A stretch of DNA of 64,000 nucleotides, taken from NCBI GenBank assembly GCA_019925095.2, contig CM034409.1, forward strand, positions 5,397,001 through 5,461,000, read 5' to 3'. The position numbers and the translations under genes are program-made. Origin of the DNA: Dendrolimus kikuchii (Eukaryota; Arthropoda; Insecta; Lepidoptera; Lasiocampidae). The stretch's first letter is position 1; each line of letters starts with the position of its first letter. A model generated the notes under the pieces. The model was not told the origin of the DNA, did no database searches, and saw nothing but the letters and a program-made list of their open reading frames with translations. Below, one piece after another: positions 10,893 to 20,887 of the stretch.

Positions 10893-11325
10893 ATGGAGAG
10901 CCTGCCCAGAAGGCTGGCTGCATTGCTCGCTGCATATGCAATACTTAATTGTTGTGCGAAATGTGAGGTAGCTTTTAAAATAATCAATTATTTCCTTTTT
11001 AATTTTCTTCTTTTAATTTAGTTAGTAGATTGTAAAGTATTTACTAGTAAGCATTGTAAATATCTATATGTGGAAACAATTAAATGGTTGTCGATATTTT
11101 AGTAGTATGTACTTAGCTATAAACTGTTTGTTTTTCGAATAAAATAAAATAAAACAGTCTTCTGGTCACTGGTAGTGTCAAAGACTCTCTTACAGATGTC
11201 TTTAAAGACATTCTGCCGATGGATCTCACGGTCGCACAAATATGTAATCTTTTCCTAAGGCTCCATATTTGCGTCGTTTGTCGTTCGTCTTTAGCTGAAG
11301 CGACGGCGTTGCAAGCCGGTAATTA
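10893..11325 (-). pseudogene. Rep-K copy, interrupted
   Basis: 10893-10977 and 11156-11325 align with the 3' and middle parts of the 42790-43176 minus-strand ORF (shared blocks GCCCAGAAGGCTGGCTGC and CCTAAGGCTCCATATTTGCG). The reading frame is decayed. An AT-rich insertion of about 180 bp ending in AAAATAAAATAAAA splits the two halves, and looks like a later retroposition. Confidence 0.55.
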
Positions 11326-11571
11326 TTTAACAAAGTATTTAATATTACTTGTGTGTTTATCATAAACTGGATCTTTAAATGTGAAATTGAATTTGGATTA
11401 TGATATCTCTTTTTATTTTTTATTTGCGGACTTGGTGTGAAACAATTTACATGAAATTTAGTGCGGATGTTCTAATCGCTTAGAATTGCTTCTGCGTTAT
11501 ATTTCAAATATGTTTCATTTCTATAATCTACTTGTATTGTGCATATGGGTACATTATCAGTGCATTAATGC

Positions 11572-11692
11572 TCAGGTTCCAGTCTATCTTAAGAAAGCAG
11601 TAGCGCATTTGTAGCACCTTTGATCTTGCAAATGTCTATAGGTCATGGTAACCGCTTTCCATAAAGTGGGACGTCTGTCTGTCTGTTGAACT
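11572..11692 (+). repeat. Rep-A fragment
   Basis: It carries the Rep-A blocks GCGCATTTGTAGCACCTTTG and GGTAACCGCTTTCCAT up to GTCTGTCTGTTGAAC. The poly-A end is missing. Confidence 0.6.
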
Positions 11693-12034
11693 TATGAGCG
11701 TCCCCGCGAGACGCATTACAGACCGCTTTACGCAATTAGAGAATGGCGTCGGGGACAAAAAGTAGTTCCTCAGTAGCAGATGAGGCCGTTGGATCATCGC
11801 TTGCCAGGGCCCGAGTAGGGGCTTGGCTACTACCCGTGGCTCTGGCATAGGGGCGAAAGACACCACACTAAGGGGTTTGAGGTATCCTTAATTGCGGTGT
11901 GGCAATAGCACTTCACATGTGAGGTGCTAGTGTCACTTCTACCTATATCACACACACCGGCCGCGCTTTTCCCCTCTTGCGTGGCTGATGGTCTACAAAT
12001 AGATTCCCCCTCGTTACAAAAAAAACGTTTGTAG

Positions 12035-12313
12035 GCTTCTTTAAGAGCTTTAAAGAAGCACATACAAGCCAATAGATGGCGCTGTGCAGTAATTGAAGTC
12101 GCAAACGATCCCGAAACGTACAAAGAATATATACAAATTCCAACAACAATGTATGGAACTAGACCTGACGAGGAAGTAGGAACAGCAATAGCCTCGCTGG
12201 AAGATCTTCCTTTGAGACGGAGGAGCATTCTATCTCGCTCCTCTACCCTATACGGGGCGCTCTCTTCACTACAACCAAATAGTGAGAGAATAGAATACTT
12301 GTTATCCCGATAA
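12035..12313 (+). pseudogene. Unassigned open frame, probable retroelement ORF C-terminus
   Basis: This frame runs from just after a TAG at 12032-12034 to TAA at 12311-12313, giving 92 codons. The composition is protein-like (RWRCAVIEVANDPETYKEY, then IASLEDLPLRRRSIL, ending EYLLSR). It lacks an early ATG; the longer opposite-strand frame over the same DNA looks like its shadow. The terminal EYLLSR-stop with similar flanks recurs at 61660-61713, so this is a repeated element and not a single-copy exon. I do not recognise the family. Confidence 0.4.
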
Positions 12314-13119
12314 CTAATGTTGTTGCCGTGGGACAGACGAATATAGGCCAAAAACTTTTGCGTTAATTCTGCCAATGGAATAAATGGAATATTTGGCTAG
12401 AGAAGTGCGCTTTAACATTTTGAAATAAGGGGTGAGATTGTAGTGGAGCATTCTGCTTTTGTTCACAACAAACTTGTAAGTTTTGTTATCTAATTTGCAG
12501 TTTGCATAAAATAACAATTTCCAACTTGCTCCAATCTGTTTTAAAATCCTTGTACTTACAAAGCTGTATAGTAGCAATTCGTTTTTGGTAACATTTTGTT
12601 TTAAGAACAAGGGCATGTAAAATGCCCCATTTAAATAGTAATAATAATAATAATTAAAAAGTTTTTCAATTGATCCGTATCCAACATGTAAGTAATAATC
12701 AAGGTACTGTTAGTGGGAGATTAATACAGCAAAACACAGAACTAGGATAATTTAATTCAACTTCCAAACGAAGAATGCCGGTCTAAAGTGGTGTCCCGCG
12801 ATACGAGCTAGTCCTAGTGCGGAAACCTATTGAAGCATTGTTTCTGTAATAAATTTTTGTCAATAAATTGATTTTCATTTTTTTAAAGTACAATTAATTA
12901 TAACTTATGATTCTTGCACAATAATTAGCCATCATTGAGAGCTACTATGACATGTACATCTGACAAAAGTCGAAGTGAGAATGATCTTACGTCGCTATAC
13001 CCACTCACTTTTATATCCGATTAGTAAGCAGAACTACCTGCAAATATTATAATAGTAATAGGTGGCACTAATTGGAACAAATGTTATTTATTAACAGTAC
13101 ATACAACACACTACGTAAA
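12314..13119. other. No gene recognised
   Basis: AT-rich DNA. Minus-strand open frames here show no domain signature. Confidence 0.4.
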
Positions 13120-13520
13120 TCTATATATATAAAAATCAATTGCTGTTCGTTAGTCTCGCTAAAGCTTGAGAAACGGCTGGACTGATTTGGCTAATTTTGG
13201 TTTTGAATTATTTGTGGAAATACAGGGAATGTTTAAAAGGTAAGTAAATATGAAAAAAATGCTTGGAATATAGTAAAAACAATAATTTCGCTTTCTCTTA
13301 GAAACTATTCCTACCTGTCAAACATTTAATGTTCGTCCCGTTGTTTAGAAATTAATTAAATTTAAGTCGTTCAGAAATCAAATTAAATTTAAAAGTGAAG
13401 TTTTTTTTTTCATTTCTTTTGTTTTGAATGTCAAACGTTTGATGTTCCTCCCGTCGTTCAGAAATCAAAGTTTTTTATTCATTGAAACTGAGGCAGTATG
13501 AAGTTTGCCGGGTCAGCTAG
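13120..13520 (+). mobile_element. Hel-1, Lep1-type non-autonomous Helitron, copy 1
   Basis: It starts TCTATATATATAAAAATCAA after A and ends GGGTCAGCTAG before T. A GGCA...TGCC stem lies just before the end. A second copy is at about 25079-25469. It is intact-looking at both ends and non-coding. Confidence 0.7.
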
Positions 13521-14182
13521 TATAATATATAATTTTACTTGGTAGAGCTTTGCTGGAATGGAGTGTGATATCACACCAATCAAACCGGTCCTACGAGCTG
13601 CAGTCAAGACAATAATCCCAGTACTGCTCTACCACGTACATAAATAAATCTAAACAGCGAAACACTACTACCCAAGTTCTGGCTTAACTCTAATAAATTA
13701 ACTTAAGAAACTTTTATCGAAAGTAAGACCAGTTTCAAAAGCCTCGAAACAGCGAAAGGGAAATATCAAAACTCTTGGGATACATATAACGCAGACTCGA
13801 TTACAAAAGTTAGCCGGAAAGTAGATAGCGCGTAATATAATCAGTTATTCCTTTTCGGTTCACATGTGTATGACAAACTGGACCCCGGAACTAACGGAAC
13901 GAACGAATATTGGAATGTAATGAATCGTAAAGAAATTTCGACCTTTTTCTCCTTCTATTTTTTTGTATGTAGGTCAACTTGTTTCTTTATTATTGTTTCA
14001 TATGTATAATAATCTATCCGGGCCTTTTTTGACATTTTTTTCTTGGGGCACGCTGATTCTCGAAAATTGTAAGTCCATAACTTTTTTTCCAGTTTTTATG
14101 GCAATTTTTTGGATATTTTAGAAATTTCCTTTAAGAGCACTGCGTGCCCCCACAAAGGAATCCCTGAATCTATCTATCTATT
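13521..14182. other. No gene recognised
   Basis: AT-rich sequence without a recognisable repeat or frame. Confidence 0.45.
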
Positions 14183-14432
14183 GACGGCCTCTGTGGTTGA
14201 GCGGGCTAAGCCTTTGCCGGCCTACCTCACTGCAACGTAGAGGCTCCGGGTTCGATTCCTGGTATAGAAAATTTCGGAAAACGACTTTTCTCCGTTATTT
14301 ACTATGGTCTGGGTGTCTGGGATCGGCCCCAGAGTAGTCCGTTGTATATTACCCATAACACAAGCGTAATTTGCTTAATTTGGGGATATACAATGTGTGT
14401 GTTTGTCTGCCGATTATTATTATTATTATTAT
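14183..14432 (+). repeat. tRNA-derived SINE S2
   Basis: An A box-like TGGTTGAGCGGG and a B box GGTTCGATTCC (14249-14259) give a tRNA-type Pol III promoter. The body ends GGGGATATACAATGTGTGTG and the tail is (ATT)n at 14411-14431. Only one copy was seen in the window. Confidence 0.8.
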
Positions 14433-14449
14433 GTAATCTAAATTTATAA

Positions 14450-14826
14450 CCAGTGGTCGCCTGTGGTCGAAATTTGACCATAATAATTCACTTAAATTAT
14501 AAGTTTGAACATTATTAAAGTTATATTGTCAAAGACTATAATCACAATCTTCTATAATCACAGACTTCGCCAAGGCTACACTGTTAATTTGACTTTAACA
14601 ATAAACAAATAGTATAAAAGCGTGTGTGTGTCAAATACATGGTAATGTGTGTAATGTTTATTTTATTGATTTAATGTATTTTGTATGTATAATTAAAAAA
14701 ATATATATAAGCATTCTGCACTGCTTCTCTATATAAAGTGAAGTGTGCGAAATTTCACACTCCTCCGTCCGCGCAATTTTCGTAAAAAGGGGTACAAAGT
14801 TTTTGCTTCACGTATTAATATATAGA
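14450..14826 (-). mobile_element. Hel-C, copy 2
   Basis: On the minus strand it runs from TCTATATATTAATACGTGAA to a CTGG end that fits the Helitron CTRR rule. It is the longest of the three Hel-C copies and includes the GACCATAATAATT segment near its 3' end. Confidence 0.65.
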
Positions 14827-14839
14827 TATTATAATATAA

Positions 14840-14935
14840 TTAATAAAAGTTAGAGAAGAATTATCTGTGAATATAATCTTTGAAGTTTCACTTCTTCAGC
14901 GTGAGAATTGCACACACAAACACATTTTTTTTAAT
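14840..14935 (-). repeat. Rep-H fragment
   Basis: GTTAGAGAAGAATTATCTGTG followed by GAAGTTTCACTTCT matches one end of Rep-H in reverse orientation. (First block shortened in comparison: GAGAAGAATTATCTGTG.). Confidence 0.55.
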
Positions 14936-15099
14936 TTATGGCTTGGCAAACAAAGTTTATAGATGTCTTTATGATAAATGTCAACGAATCTATGTATATG
15001 TCAATTATATAGATTGTAAAATACGAAAGTCGTGAGTTGGCCGTCAAGGGTCACGACCAGAACAGTAAGTTAGATTAGGTTTGAATCGACGATCCAGAG

Positions 15100-16205
15100 C
15101 AAATAAGGAAGACGCTGAAAGGAAAGAACTTTCTAGTGCAAGCAGTGCGCCACATTTCTGGCGTGGGGGCAGACCTGGCTGCCTCTTCTAAGTCACACTT
15201 AGTCATCTCAACCTAGAGAACCTCCCCCGGCTGTATGCAACAAACTAGTTGCTCTATATATCGAGCGCGGACTTAGAGGCATGGCGAGAGCAGAGAACAA
15301 TGCCGTCAGCGACAAAAACTTGAGTACTAGTCCAGAAATTGTTATCGCCCAATTAAGTGCGTACAGTGATACGCGTGAGATGCCGACGTGCGCAAACTGC
15401 GAAGAGGCGCACGCAGCATGTTTTAGACGTTGCACAGCGTTTGTTAAAGAGGCAAGAAAGAAAGGGGAGACCTTGCTTCCCCCCACCAATAAGACTGCGG
15501 TAACCAGCTGACAGCCGCTCTCAAAGATTGACCAGGGCCGAAAGGAGGTGGGCACAAGCTCCTCTACCTCCTGAAGACTTCCCCAAAACTCGGGAACAAG
15601 AGCAACCGTGGGCCACAAAACGGAAAACGGCCCAGAGGCCACAAAGGATGCCAGGAACCACATTTGTGCCTCCTGCAAATAACCCCACAGAGAGAAGTGC
15701 CGTAAAAGAGCCGCACCCGCGGTCCAAATTACGACAACCACTTATGAAAGAGTGGGCAACGGGTGCCCCACCACCCGTAGCCGCTAAACCAAATAAGTAC
15801 TAAAACAGAAGGATGCCTGCACGGCAGCCACCAGGCGCCGCTAGAGATGGTACCAGCTCCCACCGCCGGGGCTGCTCAGCCATTACCGCATTGTCAGCCG
15901 AGAATAGGATCAGGCGTGCACCCGCATCTCCTGCACCGAAATTCTAATCATCCAACGTAAAGGAGACTAATGGTAGGGACTTACTTCAGATAATTCTTCA
16001 GCGAGTGATTCGCATGGAGTTAATTTGTTGGATCCTGACGGACCTGATCTCAACCATCGTAACTGGGGTAGATCTCAAGCTATTTGCGATGTACCATCTG
16101 GTCTGCATTGACACTATTCATCATGGATAGGACACCAGCGGACCAGCTTAGATTATTATATTGGAACTCACGAAGGAATAGCTGACAAACGCTGCCCCTG
16201 CGCCT
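15100..16205 (+). pseudogene. Decayed Jockey-like LINE (ORF1 end to ORF2 start)
   Basis: A gag-like ORF1 end is followed by a stretch around 16065-16110 reading VDLKLFAMYHLVCID. That resembles the beginning of an apurinic endonuclease ORF2 of Jockey-type LINEs. Frames are broken throughout. The class is inferred from the order zinc knuckle then endonuclease-like start; no catalytic residues can be verified. Confidence 0.4.
15281..15803 (+). pseudogene. gag-like ORF1 remnant with zinc knuckle
   Basis: The frame from 15281 contains CANCEEAHAACFRRC, a C-x2-C-x3-H-x6-C knuckle of the kind found in ORF1 proteins of Jockey/R1 LINEs. It is followed by a basic helix (TAFVKEARKKG). A stop at 15509-15511 ends it. 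A different frame (15528-15803) continues with a charged, proline-rich stretch, so a frameshift is likely. Such proteins bind the element RNA. No intact start is visible upstream. This is a dead fragment. Confidence 0.5.
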
Positions 16206-16409
16206 TCTTGACTAGTCGTAGGACTTACATATATGTACGTACATTAACATTCTCCTCGGCGAGACGAAATTTCGGACGAAGATCACGTTCCAGATTCTGA
16301 ACCTCGTCGCCTACAAGCGTGACGAAGTCTGCTAATAGGGATGCATACTTGGTGCATGCCCCTCGTCTCAGTATTTTCTTTTTTTCCCATAGTGCTTCGA
16401 TGGAGGTTC

Positions 16410-16426
16410 GGGGGGGGGGGGGGGGG
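16410..16426 (+). repeat. G-tract of 17
   Basis: An uninterrupted run of 17 G followed by AGAGGGG, which could form a G-quadruplex. Confidence 0.9.
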
Positions 16427-16529
16427 AGAGGGGACACTATCGATGTTTCTAACGGGCGAAGCAGACAGAGCAATGACGTATTCATTTGTGACGTCATCAC
16501 TACCTACGACCAGTGTAAACGTCACTAAA

Positions 16530-17084
16530 GAAAATAAAGTGAAGCCGCCGAGGATGGACGAGCGTCATCGCGTGTACGCTAAAACGGAAGCCAAGATCCG
16601 ATCCGTTGACACGTTAAGACTGTTTACTTCAACGAGCTGTTAGTACGTGTGAGTGAGAAATGTTTGGAAGGTTTCATACAGTTTCCAGTTTAACGAGGCT
16701 CAGTTTAAAGTTTGAGAACTAAACCGCATAGACGTTGCGCCTTAGAATTGTGGCTCTGAAAAGGGCGGAAACAGAAAGTTTTAATTATAAAGTTTGTATT
16801 GTGGTCTTCCTTTGAATTTTTTTCCTAAAGTTGCCTTATTTTTATGTCGGTTGGAATGTTTTAAGAGTAGGGTACTTCACAGTGAAATCAACAATTATAT
16901 TATTTTTGTCTTTACTATTCCTTCATGAATTTTTAAATGATATATTAATTTTCAAGTCAAAAACAATACCATCTTCCTGTTACTTATGAATTATGGTAAT
17001 AAAAAGGATAACAAAATTAAGAGTGACCTTAAGAATAATTATAACGATTATTTGTATAATATATTTTGAAATCCGTGGGATCTA
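16530..17084. other. No gene recognised
   Basis: AT-rich; no assigned repeat. Confidence 0.45.
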
Positions 17085-17356
17085 TCCGTCTACGAACGCA
17101 GAAAGAATACTAATTAATGGGATCGGGAGACCTGTCGTAGGAGGCGACAAAATAATCCATAGCTCGTCTGGATTGCGACCTCCTCTGGTTTAGAGCATGC
17201 CCCCATAACAACCTAGAATTATATTCTGGCATTACTGGTCACGTTCTAGTCTACCCTTCGAAGCCGCCAGCACATAGTAACCATTTGTTGTTGCAAATGT
17301 CCATAGAATAGTAACCACTTTCTATCAAGTGGATCACCAGCCTGTCTGCTGTAAAA
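17085..17356 (+). repeat. Rep-A copy, diverged
   Basis: It follows Rep-A order: AGAAAGAATACTAATT, CCTGTCGTAGGAGGCGAC, CCCCATAACAACCT, TTGCAAATGTCCATAG, CTTTCTATCAAGTGG, ending CTGCTGTAAAAAAA. It is among the most diverged copies. Confidence 0.65.
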
Positions 17357-17583
17357 AAAGGGCTATTTTATTCAATGCTTTGTATAGTTTTGTAACTAAA
17401 GAACGAGAATAGTGGATGTTTTTCATCTCTTACGGAACTCTCCATAGTTAACGTGTCCAAATGACAAAAACCTTTAATATGTTGAGTACACTCAGTTCTT
17501 TCAGTTTTATTTTTATACTAGGATATGCCCGCGACTTCTTTCACGCTTGACTTGGAACTATGATATAGATATATAGATATAGA

Positions 17584-18393
17584 TATAGTTGACAAATAAT
17601 AATTTAAAAATCAATATTAATAAATCGAAAATAATGAATTTTAGTCAAATTTTTAGGCCTGGAAATAGACAATAAATTAAATTGGAAAATTCATATAGAT
17701 AAATTAAGTAAGAAAATTAGTAAATCATCATATGCTTTACATAAATTATCACCAACTGTTGACACAAAAACTCTGCTAACCGCTTATTTTGGTCTAGTCG
17801 AATCAATTTTAAGATATGGGATACTTTTTTGGGGTAATTCAACTGACGCAAATATGATATTCCTTATGCAAAAACGCTGCATTCGTTCGATGTTCCATCT
17901 ACAAACTATTGAAAGCTGCAAACCGTTATTTATAAAACACAAACTGCTAACAGTACCGTCACTATACATCCTCGAAGTAGCCATGTTTGTTAGATATAAT
18001 AAAGATTTATTCCCACGTATGTCAGATAGTGTACCACGTAACAGACGGGATAAAGATAGGCTTTGCACGCATCCCTGCAAAACAGTTCTATTGCAGAAAA
18101 GCATCGTATGCATGGCACCGAAAATATACAATAAGATTCCACAAAATATAAAATTGTTAAATACAAATTCTTTCAAATTTTATCTAAAAAAGTTGCTTGC
18201 TAATAAATGCTATTACACTATAAATGAATACATAAATGATAAACTATAATTCAACCTCATAATGATAATCATATTACCAATTACAAAATTATTTATATTG
18301 ACTGTTATAATTATCTGGCTATGGGACTGTGGACTCTATTTATTTAATTTTAACTGAAATTGTGACATAATTTAATAATATTATAAACAATGT
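17584..18393 (+). pseudogene. CR1/Jockey-like LINE, RT C-terminus and 3' UTR (left part)
   Basis: The frame 17638-18249 starts at VKFLGLEIDNKLNWKIHI and continues as NMIFLMQKRCIR and SVPRNRRDKDRL to a TAA at 18247. This is the region after the catalytic palm of CR1/Jockey-type reverse transcriptases. A short piece in another frame just upstream (NLKINI-KSKIMNF) is the usual preceding motif, so a deletion or frameshift lies at about 17637. The AT-rich 3' UTR runs to 18393, where the BEL element begins. The matching UTR end appears beyond it at 24713. Confidence 0.65.
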
Positions 18394-18766
18394 TGTTCAC
18401 GCCACCGCGTAACGAACGATGATTCCCCGAAAAAGTAATTTACCCCGCACTTCCGCGTCTCAACGATCAGTCTGAATCGACCCGTCGTAAAGACATTCAC
18501 GCATCGCGCGCGCATTTGAGATATCCACCCAATTGCAATACTAATCGGGTTCCAAGAGCTTGGTGATAAGTGGCAAGTGAATCTAGTTGTGAAGCGGGAG
18601 ATATATAACAAGAGAACACGCACTGCTGCTCCTGTATCGCAGACGCTCCGGTTACTCAGCTCATATTATTACGGGTGAGTCCATTTATCTCCATTCCCTC
18701 TTACCCTTGCACCCTTGAAATCTGGCAATCGGCCAGATCATATGGTCTTTCGAACCGAATATTCCA
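18394..18766 (+). repeat. 5' LTR (right end tentative)
   Basis: The first 111 bp (18394-18504, starting TGTTCACGCC) are identical by eye to 24602-24712. The right end is inferred: TTCCA at 18762-18766 gives a TG...CA terminus, followed two bases later by a possible tRNA primer site. An end further downstream cannot be excluded, since no AATAAA lies inside the proposed LTR. Confidence 0.55.
18601..18608 (+). promoter_or_regulatory. Candidate TATA box in the 5' LTR
   Basis: ATATATAA lies in the only TATA-like position of the LTR, about 100 bp past the part shared with the 3' LTR. GC-richer sequence with a TCAG-like start follows at 18655-18660. Confidence 0.35.
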
Positions 18767-18768
18767 AC

Positions 18769-18776
18769 TGGCGACC
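18769..18776 (+). promoter_or_regulatory. Possible primer-binding site (tRNA-Arg type)
   Basis: TGGCGACC matches the complement of the 3' end of insect tRNA-Arg (ending GGTCG plus CCA). The match stops after 8 bases, so this is weak evidence. Confidence 0.3.
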
Positions 18777-19399
18777 TATTTATACAGTCTGCAACAACCG
18801 TATTTTGCCATTTTATGGTTAATTCAAACCAAATTGTAAATTTTCGCATACCTAAAAAGTTAAATAAACAATCATTATCAATCTGCCCATTTACCCGTTT
18901 TCTGCCCTTGTTTTTTCTTTTTTGTTTTCTTATAAACATATTACTTCTGCCCTTATATATTTGAATACCCATTCCACATTCCTCAGATAATTACGCAAAT
19001 TGCTACACGATAACTATTTTTTGGTACGTAGGTAGGTTAATATAACCTCGAGTACGTATTCTGTACTTTATTCAGCACACCTATTCTCGAATACTTGCAC
19101 TAAACGTGATATCGGATCGATATAATAATATTGAATATTATATTCGTTTCACTCGGTGTGGTTAGCTTGCCGTGCAACTTTTATAGCTTATATATAGCTT
19201 CGTGTTTATTAAGACTCAGCGCACACGACAGTTTGATATATATTTTTTTTCCTAATCATTTTTATTTATTTCGTATTTCTTACGTTTCTCTGGCTGCTTT
19301 CTTGCGTGTTCTTTATTAGCATTAGTAAAAAAAAAAAAATTTTTTTTTTTTTTTTTTTTCGTTTGCTTTTCCTTTTCTTATTGTGCACTTCTCATCGTC
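18777..19399 (+). other. BEL leader between LTR and gag
   Basis: Non-coding leader of AT-rich sequence. It contains an A13T20 fold-back at 19327-19359, ending 40 bp before the gag ATG. No splice signals or reading frame stand out. Confidence 0.5.
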
Positions 19400-20884
19400 A
19401 TGCCTACCAAATCGCAATCTGCCATCTTTATGCAAACCCATAAGTACATAACTTTCCTATTAGAGATAGCTAACCTTATATTAAAAGGAGACAAAAAGTA
19501 TAGTGTAAACGATTTCATAGGGCGCTTTACAAAATTGGACGATATAAAGGGCAAGTTGGATACAGTATATTATGAGATCTTGGACTCTAAAGACCTTGAC
19601 GACAAAGTGGAAAAATGGTACTTTGACTACTACACCTCGGCTATAGAAGCATATGAAAAAATTTTGGTGGCAAACATCACCATCAGCTCAAGCATCAAAC
19701 CAAGCTCGCCCACATTCTCCACGTCTACTGTTCTGCCCAAAATAGATCTACCCAAATTTTCTTCCAAGCTTGAGGATTGGCCATCTTTCATAACTATTTT
19801 CAAAAGCCTTACGGACACTGCCGGTAATTTGTCAGGTGCAGTTAAATTACACTATTTATTTTCTTGCCTCTCCGGAGAAGCTCTCAGTATGGTATCACAC
19901 CTCAAGGTTACCGATGAGAACTACGATGTAGCGATGACAACACTTGCCAATCGCTACGAAAATCGCCGAGTTCTCATTGATAGGTTTATAGATATGATAC
20001 TAGAGTTACCCCACATCACCACCCGCTCACAAATCAGACAGTTATTTTTAGCCCCTCTTATTTCAACCCAATCGGCGCTTAAAAACCTAAACTTACCACT
20101 ACATGACTCAGACTACGTCCTAGTGTCAATAGTAGTGCGGAAGTTAAAGGGCGAGCTTCGCACATTATTTGAACGAACGCATAGGTCTTCAGACACTCTG
20201 CCCACCTTAAAGGATGTAATCACATTCTTAGAAGACCATGCACGTTGCACAGAAACTGAGACATATAACCCACCCCCCCCTCCCCTCAGCCCGACATACA
20301 GACAAACTGAACGTGCTTCTCCCTCAGCACGGTACCAACCACGCGCTTCTGCACCCAGACCAGAAATTCGGCACGTTCGTTTTCAGCCCACTACTTCCGT
20401 CCGCCCACCTTTAACGCGCCCTGCATATCCTCTACAAAGTCAAGCGTACCCTGTACAGTACGCTCAAGGATACCCACAGTCTACACAATATTTCGAGCCC
20501 ATAGCACAAGATTCCGCCCACCCACCAGCACCGACCAATAATTATTACTGCCCTTGGTGTCACGTTAGAGGACACAGGTTGCTGAACTGCGGTGAATACC
20601 TAAGACAGCCTACGCAAGGGCGCTGGGATTTTATCCAAGCTCATGAACGGTGCCGTAAGTGTCTAGGACCCCATTACTCTGACGAGTGCAGATCCACAGG
20701 ACGGTGTAGAGAATGTGATAGCGAGAAACACCATACCACCTTACATCGCAGTGGCTTTGAATCACCCACATATGACAATTCTCACCTCTTGCCCCCACAA
20801 CTAAGAGGACAAGAACACACCCGCCCAACCACGGAATCAAGAAACTCTTCTCGTCGTAATTCACCTATTAATTCACAACAATGA
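19400..20884 (+). CDS. gag: BEL/Pao gag protein
   Basis: This is the structural protein of the BEL retrotransposon: it would assemble virus-like particles and bind the element RNA. It has 494 residues. Residues 111-300 resemble the DUF1759 family (LPKIDLPKF at 112-120, LEDWPSFITIFKSL at 124-137). A proline-rich linker spans 288-380. Three zinc-binding motifs follow: C-x2-C-x4-H-x4-C at 384-397, C-x2-C-x3-H-x4-C at 418-430, and a C-x2-C...H-x4-H type at 436-449, the usual trio of this family. The ATG at 19400 is the first in frame after the A/T tract. The frame is intact and ends at UGA, 20882-20884. Pol follows in the same frame, so gag and pol may have been one polyprotein or joined by readthrough. 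Confidence 0.88.
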   Translation: MPTKSQSAIFMQTHKYITFLLEIANLILKGDKKYSVNDFIGRFTKLDDIKGKLDTVYYEILDSKDLDDKVEKWYFDYYTSAIEAYEKILVANITISSSIKPSSPTFSTSTVLPKIDLPKFSSKLEDWPSFITIFKSLTDTAGNLSGAVKLHYLFSCLSGEALSMVSHLKVTDENYDVAMTTLANRYENRRVLIDRFIDMILELPHITTRSQIRQLFLAPLISTQSALKNLNLPLHDSDYVLVSIVVRKLKGELRTLFERTHRSSDTLPTLKDVITFLEDHARCTETETYNPPPPPLSPTYRQTERASPSARYQPRASAPRPEIRHVRFQPTTSVRPPLTRPAYPLQSQAYPVQYAQGYPQSTQYFEPIAQDSAHPPAPTNNYYCPWCHVRGHRLLNCGEYLRQPTQGRWDFIQAHERCRKCLGPHYSDECRSTGRCRECDSEKHHTTLHRSGFESPTYDNSHLLPPQLRGQEHTRPTTESRNSSRRNSPINSQQ

Positions 20885-20887
20885 CTA
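20882..20887 (+). promoter_or_regulatory. UGA-CUA between gag and pol, candidate readthrough stop
   Basis: The gag stop is UGA followed directly by CUA, the best-known context for stop-codon readthrough. The frame stays open beyond it through 23023, into protease and RT. It may equally be a simple nonsense mutation of a single-ORF element. Confidence 0.45.

Noticed and set aside
11830..12375. 181-codon minus-strand ORF as a gene
   Set aside because: The plus strand over the same DNA reads more like protein and shares its C-terminus with another repeat copy, so the minus frame is probably a shadow.
15208..15741. 177-codon minus-strand ORF as a gene
   Set aside because: It lies opposite the zinc-knuckle gag-like frame. 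Its hydrophobic composition is what the reverse of an Arg/Lys/Pro-rich frame gives.
16225..16525. Proline-rich minus-strand ORFs
   Set aside because: The proline run is the complement of the 17-base G-tract.
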